A program made the translations under genes and the position numbers. Under the pieces are notes generated by a model. That model was not told the origin of the DNA and did no database searches. It worked only from the letters and a program-made list of their open reading frames with translations. From positions 171,395-235,394 of the forward strand of contig NZ_JAHAMK010000002.1 in the NCBI RefSeq assembly GCF_018383585.1: a DNA stretch of 64,000 nucleotides. The letters run 5' to 3'. Position 1 is the first letter of the stretch; each line of letters begins with the position of its first letter. The DNA is from Microvirga sp. 3-52 (GTDB lineage: Bacteria > Pseudomonadota > Alphaproteobacteria > Rhizobiales > Beijerinckiaceae). This document shows positions 8,432 through 17,707 of this stretch, one piece after another.

Positions 8432-9009
8432 CGTAAGGACGCGGATGCGTTCTGCCGCGCAGCCCGAACGTAGGCGGTGTAGCCTTCGAGATACTTGCGG
8501 AGCTGGTCCTCGATTTTCTGATCGGCGAAGGTGCCGTCCTGGTTGAAAACCGTCTGCGCACGCGACACCATCAGGCGCCCGCCGGCCCAGAAGTCTGCTT
8601 TCAGCGTTCGCAGGACCGGAAGCCACGCATTCTGGGACAGGATGGTGCCGAAACCGCCCGGCGACGCGCCGATGACAGCCACTGGCTTGCCGCCGAAAAC
8701 GCGCTTGATGTCCGAGTCCGGCCGGGAGAGCCAGTCGATGGCGTTCTTGAACACGCCCGGGATGGAATTGTTGTATTCCGGTGTGACGAGGAGCAGGCCG
8801 TCCGAAGCGGCGATGGCATCTTTCAACTCGGTGACCCGCATAGGAATCCCGTCGTTGACCTCGACATCGCCATCGTAGAGCGGGATTCCCTTGATCGTTT
8901 CGACCACCAGTTCTGTGTTCTCGGGCATCAGGCCCGCAGCGTTTCGCAGCAAGGCGGAGTTATAGGAGGCTTGGCGCAGGCTTCCCGAAATGCCGATCAG
9001 TTTCGTCAC
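8428..9009 (-). CDS. NADPH-dependent FMN reductase (ChrR/YieF-like)
   Basis: 193 residues with a flavodoxin-like fold. G-S-L-R-Q-A-S-Y-N (residues 9-17) is the FMN-phosphate loop, and P-E-Y-N-N-S-I-P-G-V-F-K-N-A-I-D-W-L-S-R-P is the signature of the quinone/chromate reductase ChrR group. Likely a cytoplasmic two-electron quinone reductase protecting against oxidative stress. Single gene, convergent with the GNAT gene. Confidence 0.88.
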   Translation of the reverse strand: MTKLIGISGSLRQASYNSALLRNAAGLMPENTELVVETIKGIPLYDGDVEVNDGIPMRVTELKDAIAASDGLLLVTPEYNNSIPGVFKNAIDWLSRPDSDIKRVFGGKPVAVIGASPGGFGTILSQNAWLPVLRTLKADFWAGGRLMVSRAQTVFNQDGTFADQKIEDQLRKYLEGYTAYVRAARQNASASLR

Positions 9010-9187
9010 CGCGTCCTCATTGTCCGTCAGAAGGCCACACCGTGGGCCTGGGGTTAGGCTGAGCGTCGCTTATCCACGTTTTAATCCGATGCTCCAGGCT
9101 CCGGAAATGGTCCATTCAAACCAATGGAAGCCTGTTTCTTGGTCCAAAGCGACTGATGCTCCCTTAACGTAGTCTATCAAATAGAAA

Positions 9188-9215
9188 GCCGCATCGGCAT
9201 GTGGTCCGATGCGGC
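9188..9215 (-). terminator. Terminator of the clpS-clpA operon
   Basis: Perfect inverted repeat GCCGCATCGG / CCGATGCGGC with an 8-nt loop, followed on the minus strand by TTTCTATTT. It lies 35 bp after the last gene of the operon. Confidence 0.7.
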
Positions 9216-9249
9216 CAGATAGCAGAGTCGGGTCCGGGCTGGGCCAGCC

Positions 9250-9501
9250 TCAAAGGCTGGAGATGATCGCGTCGATCCCTTCCATGATCGCGGCCGGCGA
9301 TGTGCCGACGGCGTTCAGGCCGATGTTCAGAAGCCAGTAGCAGCCAAAGATGATCACCGGCACGAGGATCCAACCCAGGATTTCCTCGAACCACACGCGC
9401 CGGCGACGACGCAGGTAGCGCTTTTCGCGCCATGACAGCCTCGCCGGAGCGTCCAGGGTCCGGGACGCCTCAAGCGGTCCCTCGTGAATCTCACTCGTCA
9501 T
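9250..9501 (-). CDS. Small single-pass membrane protein, clpA-coupled
   Basis: 83 residues. An arginine-rich cytoplasmic part (Y-L-R-R-R-R-R-V-W-F) is followed by one hydrophobic helix (I-L-G-W-I-L-V-P-V-I-I-F-G-C-Y-W-L-L). Its ATG overlaps the clpA stop by 4 bp, so it is translated with ClpA. I do not recognise the family. A role linked to ClpAP, for example membrane tethering or serving as an adaptor, would be speculation. Confidence 0.75.
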   Translation of the reverse strand: MTSEIHEGPLEASRTLDAPARLSWREKRYLRRRRRVWFEEILGWILVPVIIFGCYWLLNIGLNAVGTSPAAIMEGIDAIISSL

Positions 9502-11963
9502 GCTCTAACCAACGGAACTTTCGGGACGGTGCGAACACCTCCGCCCCCATTACCATCGGATCCCTTCGGTTTCACGGCCTTTTTCGTCTTCGAAGAAGCG
9601 GACTTGGCCTTGGGCTTCTTCTTAGCGGCATTCGTCACGTCCTTCTCGGGCTTCGGCTTCACCGGCCCTTCGACGTATTCGAAACCGAGGCTCTGCAGAC
9701 CGATATCGTCCGTCTTGACCACGACGCGGACGGCTCCGCCGTCCTTCAGGCGGCCGAAGAGAACCTCGTCCGCGAGCGGTGTCTTGATGGTCGACTGGAT
9801 CAGGCGACCCATCGGGCGGGCGCCCATGGCTTCGTCATAGCCGTGCTCGACCAGCCAGTCGCGGGCCTCGTCGGTGAGCTCGATCGAGACGTTGCGGTCG
9901 GCAAGCTGGGCGTCGAGCTGCATGACGAACTTGTCGACCACCTTCTGCACCACTTCCTTCGGCAGATGAGCGAAGGAGATGATCGCGTCGAGACGGTTAC
10001 GGAACTCGGGCGTGAACAGCTTGTTGACCGCCTCCGTATCGTCCCCCTCGCGCTTTGTGCGGGTGAAGCCGTAGGCCGGGCGGGCCATGTCGGCGGCCCC
10101 CGCATTGGTGGTCATGATAATGATCACGTTACGGAAATCGACCTGCTTGCCGTTGTGATCCGTCAGCTTCCCGTGGTCCATGACCTGGAGCAGGATGTTG
10201 AACAGATCCGGATGGGCCTTCTCGATCTCGTCAAGCAGAAGCACGCAATGTGGATGCTGGTCGATCCCGTCGGTCAGGAGACCGCCCTGGTCGAAGCCCA
10301 CATAGCCGGGAGGAGCGCCGATCAGGCGGCTGACCGTGTGCCGCTCCATATACTCCGACATGTCGAAGCGCAGGAGCTCGACGCCGAGGGACGTGGCAAG
10401 CTGCTTGGCCACCTCGGTCTTGCCGACGCCCGTGGGACCGGCGAACAGGTAGGAGCCGATGGGCTTTTCCGCATCGCGCAGGCCGGCGCGAGCCAGCTTG
10501 ATCGCCGAGGATAGCGCCTCGATGGCCTTGTCCTGGCCGTAAACAACGCGCTTCAGGGTATCCTGCAGATGCGCAAGCACCTCCGCATCGTCCTTCGACA
10601 CCGTCTTGGGCGGGATGCGGGCCATGGTGGCGATGGTCGCCTCGATCTCCTTGATGCCGATGGTCTTCTTGCGACGGCCCTCGGGAAGCAGCATCTGCGA
10701 CGCGCCGGTCTCGTCGATCACGTCGATCGCCTTGTCCGGCAGCTTCCGGTCATTGATGTAGCGGGCCGACAGCTCCACCGCCGCCTTGACGGCTTCGTTG
10801 GTGTACTTGAGCTTGTGGAAGTCCTCGAAATAGGGCTTCAGGCCCTTCACGATCTCGATGGCGTCCGGCACCGAAGGCTCGTTAACGTCGATCTTCTGGA
10901 AGCGACGCACGAGGGCCCGATCCTTCTCGAAATACTGGCGGTATTCCTTGTAGGTGGTCGAGCCGATGCAGCGGAGGCTGCCCTGGGCGAGCGCAGGCTT
11001 CAGAAGGTTCGAGGCATCCATCGCACCACCGGAGGTGGCGCCGGCGCCGATCACCGTATGGATCTCGTCGATGAACATGATGGCGTTCGGATGCGCTTCG
11101 ATCTCCTTCATGACCTGCTTCAGGCGCTCTTCAAAGTCGCCACGATAGCGGGTACCGGCAAGGAGCGTTCCCATGTCGAGGGAGAACACGGTGGCACCTT
11201 TCAGGACCTCCGGCACCTCGCCCTGGACGATCTTGCGGGCCAAGCCCTCCGCGATGGCAGTCTTGCCGACGCCCGGCTCGCCGACGAGGAGCGGGTTGTT
11301 CTTCTGGCGGCGGCACAGGACCTGGATGGTGCGCTGGACCTCGGATTCACGGCCGATTAGCGGATCGATCCGACCTTCCTTCGCCTTCTTGTTGAGGTTG
11401 ACGCAGTAAGCCTCGAGCGCGTCGCCCTTTTTCTTCTGGCGCGCGTCGCCCTCGTCCTGCGTCGGACGCTCGGTGGAGGGCTCCTCCTCGGATCCGCGCG
11501 GGGAGCGGCTTTCCGTGAGGCCTGGGCGCTTGGCGATGCCGTGGCTGATGTAGTTGACCGCGTCGTAACGGGTCATGTCCTGCTCCTGCAGGAAGTAGGC
11601 CGCGTGGCTCTCGCGCTCGGCGAAAATGGCCACGAGCACGTTCGCGCCGGTCACCTCGTCGCGGCCGGACGACTGGACATGGATCACCGCCCGCTGGATC
11701 ACGCGCTGGAAGCCGGCCGTCGGCTTGGAATCCTGGCGTCCATCGGCCACGAGATTGGCCAGCTCGCTGTCGACATAATCGACCAGGTTGCGGCGAAGAA
11801 TTTCGATATCGACATTGCAGGCCCGCATGACGGCCGCAGCATCCTGGTCGTCGATCAGGGCCAGGAGAAGGTGTTCGAGGGTTGCATATTCATGGCGGCG
11901 CTCGCCCGCGAGAGCGAGAGCTCGGTGAAGGGCTTGTTCAAGACTGCGAGAAAAGCTCGGCAA
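9498..11963 (-). CDS. clpA: ATP-dependent Clp protease ATP-binding subunit ClpA
   Basis: 821 residues. N-terminal Clp_N domain (about 1-140), then two AAA+ modules with Walker A motifs G-E-P-G-V-G-K-T and G-P-T-G-V-G-K-T and Walker B M-F-I-D-E-I-H and L-L-L-D-E-I-E. It unfolds substrates for ClpP. The start is a TTG codon at 11963 with AAGGA about 8 nt upstream; no ATG fits the conserved N-terminus. A lysine/alanine-rich tail of ~50 residues ([10 protein letters not shown]) ending in glycines extends past the usual C-terminus. 30 bp downstream of clpS, overlapping the small membrane-protein gene. Confidence 0.95.
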   Translation of the reverse strand: MPSFSRSLEQALHRALALAGERRHEYATLEHLLLALIDDQDAAAVMRACNVDIEILRRNLVDYVDSELANLVADGRQDSKPTAGFQRVIQRAVIHVQSSGRDEVTGANVLVAIFAERESHAAYFLQEQDMTRYDAVNYISHGIAKRPGLTESRSPRGSEEEPSTERPTQDEGDARQKKKGDALEAYCVNLNKKAKEGRIDPLIGRESEVQRTIQVLCRRQKNNPLLVGEPGVGKTAIAEGLARKIVQGEVPEVLKGATVFSLDMGTLLAGTRYRGDFEERLKQVMKEIEAHPNAIMFIDEIHTVIGAGATSGGAMDASNLLKPALAQGSLRCIGSTTYKEYRQYFEKDRALVRRFQKIDVNEPSVPDAIEIVKGLKPYFEDFHKLKYTNEAVKAAVELSARYINDRKLPDKAIDVIDETGASQMLLPEGRRKKTIGIKEIEATIATMARIPPKTVSKDDAEVLAHLQDTLKRVVYGQDKAIEALSSAIKLARAGLRDAEKPIGSYLFAGPTGVGKTEVAKQLATSLGVELLRFDMSEYMERHTVSRLIGAPPGYVGFDQGGLLTDGIDQHPHCVLLLDEIEKAHPDLFNILLQVMDHGKLTDHNGKQVDFRNVIIIMTTNAGAADMARPAYGFTRTKREGDDTEAVNKLFTPEFRNRLDAIISFAHLPKEVVQKVVDKFVMQLDAQLADRNVSIELTDEARDWLVEHGYDEAMGARPMGRLIQSTIKTPLADEVLFGRLKDGGAVRVVVKTDDIGLQSLGFEYVEGPVKPKPEKDVTNAAKKKPKAKSASSKTKKAVKPKGSDGNGGGGVRTVPKVPLVRA

Positions 11964-11993
11964 CGGCTTGTCCTTTTATGAGACGGGGCTCGG

Positions 11994-12386
11994 CTAATTC
12001 TTTTCCATGACACATTGCAGAGGGTGCTGGTGCTTCCTGGCGAAATCCATCACCTGGGTCACCTTGGTCTCGGCAATTTCGTAGGTAAAAACTCCACATT
12101 CTCCCACGCCATTCTGGTGTACGTGCAACATGATCCGGGTCGCATCCTCACGGTTCTTGTTGAAGAACCGCTCCAGCACGTGCACCACGAACTCCATCGG
12201 GGTGTAATCGTCGTTCAAGAGGAGAACGCGGTAAAGGTTCGGCCGTTTCGTGCGCGGCTTGGTTTTCGTGATGATAGCCGTGTTCGAACGACCGCCATCG
12301 TCGCCTCCAGGGGGCTGTGACCCGCCGGCAGCGGATACCGGAAAAGATTCCGACAGGGTCAAAGTACCTTGAGCTAACCGCAACAT
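11994..12386 (-). CDS. clpS: ATP-dependent Clp protease adaptor ClpS
   Basis: 130 residues from ATG 12386 (AGAAGGGG upstream); the frame stays open upstream to 12524, but that would add 46 residues unlike ClpS. The core is classic: [17 protein letters not shown] (N-degron pocket), then [20 protein letters not shown]. It delivers N-end-rule substrates to ClpA. A flexible ~40-residue N-terminus precedes the core. First gene of the clpS-clpA-membrane protein operon. Confidence 0.94.
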   Translation of the reverse strand: MLRLAQGTLTLSESFPVSAAGGSQPPGGDDGGRSNTAIITKTKPRTKRPNLYRVLLLNDDYTPMEFVVHVLERFFNKNREDATRIMLHVHQNGVGECGVFTYEIAETKVTQVMDFARKHQHPLQCVMEKN

Positions 12387-12593
12387 AGTCGGACGACCGC
12401 CCCTTCTTGTGTTCTTGGCCTCGACCTCCGGTCCGTCCTGTTTCGGGCCATCGGCAACAATCCAAATGTATAGTCGCTCCATTCGGTTTGCCAGATCAAC
12501 CAGATGGGTGGTCGCAGTCTTCAAGAAAAGAGCGACATCTTGGTCACTCCTGCGCGAGCGGAAGGCCCAGCCCTAGATGCATGGCAGCCCCAA

Positions 12594-12621
12594 CGCAAAA
12601 CGCCCGGGACAGGCCCGGGCG
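12594..12621 (-). terminator. Terminator after the phasin gene
   Basis: CGCCCGGG-5 nt-CCCGGGCG stem followed on the minus strand by TTTTGCGTT, 27 bp beyond the phasin stop codon. Confidence 0.75.
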
Positions 12622-12647
12622 CGTCATGAGACAAGACTGATCCCGCC

Positions 12648-12983
12648 TTAGGCGGTCGTGGCCTTGGAGAGGAGCCCCTCGTAGGGCTTCATCGTCTCCG
12701 TCGCGAGAGCTGAGTAGAGCGAGCCCATCTTGGCCGTCTGGCTGACGAGACTGTCATAGGCGCCTTTTACGAAGGCGGTCTGGATTTCAACGGCCTTGTC
12801 GAGGGTCTGCACGCCGAGGAGCTTCTCCACAGTTGCCGAGGTCTGCTCGAACGATTTACGGGCGAAATCCGCCGTCTCGGTGGCAATCGTCTGGCTGTTA
12901 CTGGAGAAGGCACCCAAGGCCTTGACGGTAGCATCCAGGTTGTCCTGGCCGAACTTCTGGATCTGGGTAAACGGCTGAAGCAT
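12648..12983 (-). CDS. phaP: Phasin (polyhydroxyalkanoate granule protein)
   Basis: 111 residues from ATG 12983, which has GAGGT upstream; the longer frame to 13073 runs through the operator region and is not credible. All-helical and amphipathic, with F-G-Q-D-N-L-D-A-T-V-K-A-L near the N-terminus and F-A-R-K-S-F-E-Q-T-S-A-T-V-E-K-L-L-G-V-Q-T-L-D-K typical of the phasin_2 family. It coats PHA granules. Two TGC-palindromes in its promoter region resemble PhaR sites, which fits control by PHA availability. Confidence 0.88.
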   Translation of the reverse strand: MLQPFTQIQKFGQDNLDATVKALGAFSSNSQTIATETADFARKSFEQTSATVEKLLGVQTLDKAVEIQTAFVKGAYDSLVSQTAKMGSLYSALATETMKPYEGLLSKATTA

Positions 12984-13048
12984 TGTGAACCTCGGCAATA
13001 ACGAGTTAGATGACGGATGGCGCCGCTGGATAGCTGACGAACCCATTA

Positions 13049-13061
13049 TGTGCAGTGCACA
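13049..13061. promoter_or_regulatory. TGC palindrome 1 upstream of phasin (PhaR-like operator)
   Basis: TGTGCA-G-TGCACA, centred 72 bp upstream of the phasin start and 32 bp from the second copy. TGC...GCA dyads are bound by PhaR, the PHA-sensing repressor of phasin genes; assignment is by analogy. Confidence 0.6.
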
Positions 13062-13078
13062 AAAATTTGTCAAGTTTC

Positions 13079-13095
13079 ATTGTGCAATGCACAAT
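13079..13095. promoter_or_regulatory. TGC palindrome 2 upstream of phasin (PhaR-like operator)
   Basis: ATTGTGCA-A-TGCACAAT, a perfect 8-bp-arm dyad. Its centre (13087) is 32 bp, about three helical turns, from palindrome 1, which suits cooperative binding of two dimers. Confidence 0.6.
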
Positions 13096-13238
13096 AAGCC
13101 GACCACTCCATTCGCCCCCGTTAACCGCCCCGTAACCGCAACCTCTTACCATCGGAGGGTGTGTTGTGCCGGTAACGGTTCCTTCGAGAGAGCCGGGCGC
13201 AAGGGCCTAAGAACCAAACGAAACAGGGATTTTGAAGC

Positions 13239-14825
13239 ATGAATTCGGTTTGGATGGGACGCCGAAAGACATGGGCTCTGATTGGTATTGTCGTGTCAGT
13301 TGCCGTTGCGATCGCATCCCCTGCGGACGCGGCACGTCGCAAGGCCAAGTCGTCCGGTGGTGGCTACAGCCCGCTTTCCGCCTCCATCGTCGTCGATGCA
13401 AAGACCGGTAAGATTCTGCAGGGCGAAAATATTGACGAGCCGCGGATCCCGGCGTCGCTCACCAAGGTGATGAGCCTCTACCTGCTCTTCGAGCAGCTCG
13501 AGCGGGGCCGTATGCGCCTGGATACTCCCCTCACCGTTTCCGCCTATGCCGCCAGCCAGCCGCCGACCAAGCTGGGGGTCCGTCCGGGATCAACCATCAA
13601 GGTCGACGATGCCATCAAGGCCATGGTGACCCTCTCCGCCAACGACGTTTCCGTCGTGGTCGCCGAGAACATCGCCGGCTCCGAAGATGCTTTCGCCCAG
13701 ATGATGACCCGCAAGGCCAGGGAGCTCGGCATGAGCTCGACGGCGTTCTACAACCCCCATGGCCTGCCGCACTCCCCGCCGAACATCACGACCGCCCGCG
13801 ACCTGTCCGTCCTCGGCCGCGCGATCCAGGACCGCTTCCCGAAATACTTCGCCTATTTCCAGACCCGCTCGTTCCAGTACGGCAGCCGCACCATCCGTGG
13901 CCATAACCGGCTGCTCGGCAAAATCGAGGGCGTGGACGGAATCAAGACCGGTTATACTCGCCTCTCCGGCTTCAACCTGCTGACCTCGGTGAATACCGAC
14001 ACCCGCAGCATTGTCAGCGTGGTGCTCGGCGGCCGCTCTGGCGCTTCCCGCGACCAGAAGATGGCCTCGCTCATCGCCTCTCATCTGCCTCGCGCCTATG
14101 CGGGCACCCGGACTGCTCCTGCCGTGTTCGAGAACCAGCCTGCCCTGGTGGCTGAGGCCCCGGCCCCGCGGCCCGTCGAGACCTCGCCCGTCGCGGCTCC
14201 TGTGAAAGTGGCGTCTGCTACCCCGCAGGCCCCCATTGCTCAGGCCTCGACGCCCCAGGCTGCACCCGCGCGTAAGCCGCTCGACCTGAACACCTTGCGG
14301 CCGGTCGTCGCCTCGGCCTCGGGCGCCAGTTCGACCACCACTCCCTCCTCCGTGCGGTGGCAGAAGGGCCAGGAACCGCTGCCGCTGAACGCCCAGGCCT
14401 ATGCCGCTCTGCCGGCTCCAGCCCAGATCCCCGCCTCCCAGAAGGCTGCTCTCCAGGCCAGGATAGAGGCAAGGGCCGTCGAGCCCGCGCAGGGCTCTAC
14501 CGTCTCTGCGGAGACCAAGACAGCCTCCCTCAAGACTGAAGCTCCCAAGTCGGAGGCGGCCGAGCCCAAAAAGGTGGTGAACGGCTGGGTGATCCAGCTC
14601 GGTGCCACGGATGACGAGGACAAGGCGAAGGCGATGCTCGACTCCGCCCGCGGTCGCTTCGGCAAGGTTCTCGGAAAGGCCTCACCCTTCACCGAAAAGG
14701 TGACTGTCGAAGGCAGCACGCTCTTCCGCGCCCGCTTCTCCGGCTTCTCCGAGTCCGATGATGCGGCGAATGCGTGCAAACAGCTTAAAAAGGCTGGTGT
14801 GAACTGCTTCGCCTCGCGCGGCTGA
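13239..14825 (+). CDS. D-alanyl-D-alanine carboxypeptidase (S11) with C-terminal SPOR domain
   Basis: 528 residues. N-terminal signal segment (hydrophobic residues ~12-30, A-D-A cleavage site). The penicillin-binding motifs are complete: S73-L-T-K76 (nucleophile), S133-A-N135 and K236-T-G238. After the catalytic domain comes a Pro/Ala-rich linker (~290-440), then a SPOR domain (V-N-G-W-V-I-Q-L-G-A through C-F-A-S-R-G) that would bind denuded septal glycan. It trims the terminal D-Ala of peptidoglycan pentapeptides in the periplasm. Divergent from the phasin gene. Confidence 0.93.
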   Translation: MNSVWMGRRKTWALIGIVVSVAVAIASPADAARRKAKSSGGGYSPLSASIVVDAKTGKILQGENIDEPRIPASLTKVMSLYLLFEQLERGRMRLDTPLTVSAYAASQPPTKLGVRPGSTIKVDDAIKAMVTLSANDVSVVVAENIAGSEDAFAQMMTRKARELGMSSTAFYNPHGLPHSPPNITTARDLSVLGRAIQDRFPKYFAYFQTRSFQYGSRTIRGHNRLLGKIEGVDGIKTGYTRLSGFNLLTSVNTDTRSIVSVVLGGRSGASRDQKMASLIASHLPRAYAGTRTAPAVFENQPALVAEAPAPRPVETSPVAAPVKVASATPQAPIAQASTPQAAPARKPLDLNTLRPVVASASGASSTTTPSSVRWQKGQEPLPLNAQAYAALPAPAQIPASQKAALQARIEARAVEPAQGSTVSAETKTASLKTEAPKSEAAEPKKVVNGWVIQLGATDDEDKAKAMLDSARGRFGKVLGKASPFTEKVTVEGSTLFRARFSGFSESDDAANACKQLKKAGVNCFASRG

Positions 14826-14904
14826 GCTGACATAGAGAACCCTGCGACGGTGCGTGTGTTTGCGCCGTCGCAGCTTGAAGACAAACCGGATCGCGCGTGG
14901 AGTA

Positions 14905-15630
14905 TCAGCGATGTCGGCCCAACAGGACTTCTCTCGCCTCGTTGACGCGAGCCGCGAGGTACGCCGTCCCTCCTTGGTCGGGATGGAGTTTCTTCATCAG
15001 CGTCCGGTGCGCTTTTCGGACCTCGTCGAGGCTCGCACCAGGCTGAAGCCCCAGGATCTGATAGGCTTCCTCTTTCGTCATTACGCCCGAATGCGCATGG
15101 GTGCGCGTCCGCGTGTCACGATCTCCATGAGCGTTTTCACGCCAGCCGGTAAACCGGCGATCAAGATAAGCCTCTAGGAGTGGTATGCCCTGTGGATCAT
15201 GGGCACAGCATTCGTCATAGACACGGCTCAAGCTCTGCGGGTCCAGGCTCGAGAGGCGGCGCCCCGCGAACGCCCCTACCAGGATGGTGCCTTCGACAGC
15301 GCCGGTCGTGTGGTCGATCTCCATCTCGATCATGGCCGATCGGATGCGGGAAAAGCGGCCGGTCGCCTGCTGGAATTTCCGCCAAGGCCCCGGGAGGTTC
15401 AGGGCATTCCAGCCCAACGCCCAGGCTCCAAAGCCGCCAAGGAGAAGGGCCATATCGAAGCGTCCTTTGACCCCTAGAAGCACGGCCGCACCCAACGCCG
15501 CGATACCTGCCACGACCTTGAGGCTTTTCGCCAGGGTCTGGGCATCGGAGCGCGTATAAGACTTGGCGAGCCACCACAGAAGCGCGACCGCCACAATTCC
15601 AAGAAGCAGCATCATCGTTTTCTTCCCCAC
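14905..15630 (-). CDS. DnaJ-domain membrane protein
   Basis: 241 residues. Two or three N-terminal hydrophobic helices (M-M-L-L-L-G-I-V-A-V-A-L-L-W-W, then around 40-75) anchor it. The C-terminal ~60 residues form a J domain with A-Y-Q-I-L-G-L and the H-P-D motif (K-K-L-H-P-D-Q-G-G) that stimulates DnaK ATPase. The layout (membrane anchor plus C-terminal J domain) is TIM14/DjlA-like. Its client is unknown. Single gene between the convergent carboxypeptidase and the GST gene. Confidence 0.85.
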   Translation of the reverse strand: MGKKTMMLLLGIVAVALLWWLAKSYTRSDAQTLAKSLKVVAGIAALGAAVLLGVKGRFDMALLLGGFGAWALGWNALNLPGPWRKFQQATGRFSRIRSAMIEMEIDHTTGAVEGTILVGAFAGRRLSSLDPQSLSRVYDECCAHDPQGIPLLEAYLDRRFTGWRENAHGDRDTRTRTHAHSGVMTKEEAYQILGLQPGASLDEVRKAHRTLMKKLHPDQGGTAYLAARVNEAREVLLGRHR

Positions 15631-15699
15631 CCCAACATGTGGGCCGAGATGGGGCCGATGTAAATCGGCAGCTTGAAGAATGAAGCCTGCGCTGAAGGC

Positions 15700-16407
15700 C
15701 TAATCAGGCCGTTTCGGACTATCGAGGCCGCGCTGGACCGCGGGACGAGCCAGTCCGCGCTCCAGCCAGGCCGGGACACGTTTCAGGCTGTCGAACTCCA
15801 CGAGTTCTCCCGCGCCGTAGAAGCCGATCAGGTTGCGGACCCATCCGAGCAGGGAGATGTCGGCGATGGTGTAGTCCTCGCCCATGATCCAATCGCGCCC
15901 CTCGAGCCTCGTCTCCAGCACGCCGAGCAGGCGCTTGGATTCGTTCCGGTAGCGTTCAAGCGGGCGCTTGTCCTCGATCTCACGGCCGGCGAACTTGTGG
16001 AAAAATCCGAGCTGACCGAACATCGGCCCGACGGCCGCCATCTGGAAGAAGACCCATTGGATGGTCTCGTAGCGCCGCGCAGGATCGGATGGCAGGAACT
16101 TGCCGGTCTTCTCGGCAAGGTACAGGAGAATGGCGCCGGATTCGAACAGAGGCAGCGGTTTACCGCCAGGTCCGTCGGGATCGATGATGGACGGGATCTT
16201 GCCGTTCGGGTTCAGGGACAGGAACTCAGGGGTCCAAGTTTCATTCTGGCCGATATTGATGAAATGCGGCTCGTAGGGAAGTCCGGTCTCTTCCAGCATG
16301 ATAGAGACCTTTACCCCATTGGGCGTGGGCGTGGAATAGAGCTGGATCCGGTCGGGATGCTGGGCCGGCCAGCGGGTCGCAATCGGGAAGGCTGAGAGAT
16401 CGGCCAT
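15700..16407 (-). CDS. Glutathione S-transferase, Nu class (YfcG-like)
   Basis: 235 residues. N-terminal thioredoxin fold with Q-L-Y-S-T-P-T-P-N-G-V-K-V-S-I-M-L-E-E; the T-P-N motif is the Nu-class active site, where a threonine/asparagine replaces the usual Tyr/Ser/Cys. L-N-P-N-G-K-I-P-S-I-I-D and F-E-S-G-A-I-L-L-Y-L-A-E-K complete the GSH site, followed by the helical domain with Y-T-I-A-D-I. Likely a disulfide-bond reductase acting with GSH/GSSG. Single gene. Confidence 0.9.
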   Translation of the reverse strand: MADLSAFPIATRWPAQHPDRIQLYSTPTPNGVKVSIMLEETGLPYEPHFINIGQNETWTPEFLSLNPNGKIPSIIDPDGPGGKPLPLFESGAILLYLAEKTGKFLPSDPARRYETIQWVFFQMAAVGPMFGQLGFFHKFAGREIEDKRPLERYRNESKRLLGVLETRLEGRDWIMGEDYTIADISLLGWVRNLIGFYGAGELVEFDSLKRVPAWLERGLARPAVQRGLDSPKRPD

Positions 16408-16502
16408 GGGAACTCCATCGTCGGGGTGAGTCGTGATGGAGCAATGCTAGAGGGACAGTCTCCGCTTGCAAACGCGAAGCCCAGGACTGCCCCGATCAAG
16501 GT

Positions 16503-16859
16503 TCAATGCAGCAATCCGGCTCGGCTGCGCTGACTTTCCCGTTCCCAGGCCTGGACGACGACACCGTTGATGCCGGAATCGTGGAGCCTGTCGCTCAGAT
16601 CGATGAAATGACGCTCGGTGGCTTCGACGTCGAATTCGATCTGCTCGTCTTCGGCATGTTCGAGTTCCGAAGCGGCGTATCGCTCGTATGCGGCCGACAT
16701 CTCGGCATAGGCAAAGGCGACGGGAAGCGTGCGGAAAATGGTGGAGAATTCCTCGTCCAGCTCGCCCGTAGTCAGATCGCGCATTTGGACAAGATAGCCG
16801 TCGTCATGCTCGCAGACCTCGTAACGCCAGTGCCGGCCTTCGGATGCACACATCAGCAT
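16503..16859 (-). CDS. Conserved hypothetical protein
   Basis: 118 residues from ATG 16859, chosen because GGAGG lies 6 nt upstream. The protein is acidic with no signal peptide or membrane helix. The first ~40 residues look like beta strands (W-R-Y-E-V-C, Y-L-V-Q-M-R-D), followed by an acidic helix (S-E-L-E-H-A-E-D-E-Q-I-E-F-D-V-E). I do not recognise a family. Confidence 0.7.
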   Translation of the reverse strand: MLMCASEGRHWRYEVCEHDDGYLVQMRDLTTGELDEEFSTIFRTLPVAFAYAEMSAAYERYAASELEHAEDEQIEFDVEATERHFIDLSDRLHDSGINGVVVQAWERESQRSRAGLLH

Positions 16860-16939
16860 CGGAACCTCCACTCAACTGAACTGCTGAGCCAATGCTATTC
16901 GACGCGGCGCGGTTCCAAGAGGATCCCCAGCTAAAAAGT

Positions 16940-17188
16940 CTAACGGCGTCCAGTGACTTCCGCGCGGATACGTCCCCCGATCCGGACCTGAGTACCATTC
17001 CCCAGATCGATGAAGCCCTGGCTGCCCCTAACGGAATCCTGTCTCTCGACTTCCGATCGACGGTCCTGGAAACGATCCCTGCATTCACGCAGCTGAAGGA
17101 CCCGCCCATCAGGCATGCGGCACTCTTTCGCAAGTGCAAGACCGCTCCCAGAAAAGAGAAGAGCTGCAGTCACACAGAGAAGCCTCAT
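16940..17188 (-). CDS. Small exported protein, hypothetical
   Basis: 82 residues from ATG 17188 with GGGAG upstream. Signal peptide M-R-L-L-C-V-T-A-A-L-L-F-S-G-S-G-L-A-L-A with likely cleavage before K-E-C. The mature ~60 residues contain two cysteines in C-R-M-P-D-G-R-V-L-Q-L-R-E-C, probably a disulfide, and a G-N-G-T-Q-V-R-I-G-G-R turn. Function unknown. It lies 27 bp downstream of the DUF1489 gene on the same strand. Confidence 0.65.
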   Translation of the reverse strand: MRLLCVTAALLFSGSGLALAKECRMPDGRVLQLRECRDRFQDRRSEVERQDSVRGSQGFIDLGNGTQVRIGGRIRAEVTGRR

Positions 17189-17215
17189 CGAACCATCTCC
17201 CAAGATTCACATAGG

Positions 17216-17653
17216 TTACAGGAGGCCCAGCTCGGCCAGTTCCCGGCGCATGTGTTCCGGCATCCTGGCAAGATCACCGGTTTTCAGGTCGATGTCACGC
17301 GGGGTCTCTTTCGCAACCAGATAGCGCCAGCCCTGGAACGGCCGGCAGGGACGCGACTCGACTGCAACCACCTTCGGCTCCAGCACCAGATGGCAGCGAC
17401 CGATGCCATCGGAATCGGTGAAGGGGCGGACGGCCAGCAGCCTCTGGCGAGCCGCAACCTGCCCCTTGATCACCCAGAACAAGGAGCCGCCATCGAGCAG
17501 TTCGTCCGTCCGCTTGGGAACCATGCGAGTGGTATGCGTCTGCTCGTACTCACGCCCGAGGCGCCGATGCAGCGCGCGGTTCTCCTCGATCCACTCTTCG
17601 AGATCCGTAATCGAGTCGCAGCCGACGCAGAGTTTGATCAGGTGAAGTGCCAT
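17216..17653 (-). CDS. DUF1489 family protein
   Basis: 145 residues. The start at 17653 (M-A-L-H-L-I-K-L-C-V-G) gives the usual N-terminus of this alphaproteobacterial family; the frame runs 12 codons further upstream. Recognisable blocks are H-T-T-R-M-V-P-K-R, G-S-L-F-W-V-I-K-G and F-Q-G-W-R-Y-L. No biochemical function is known. It follows the carboxylase gene on the same strand (54 bp gap). Confidence 0.85.
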   Translation of the reverse strand: MALHLIKLCVGCDSITDLEEWIEENRALHRRLGREYEQTHTTRMVPKRTDELLDGGSLFWVIKGQVAARQRLLAVRPFTDSDGIGRCHLVLEPKVVAVESRPCRPFQGWRYLVAKETPRDIDLKTGDLARMPEHMRRELAELGLL

Positions 17654-17707
17654 ATCCGTTTTCAACCACGCGCGTGCCAGATCAGTCATCTGGCGATGCG
17701 CCGCAGG

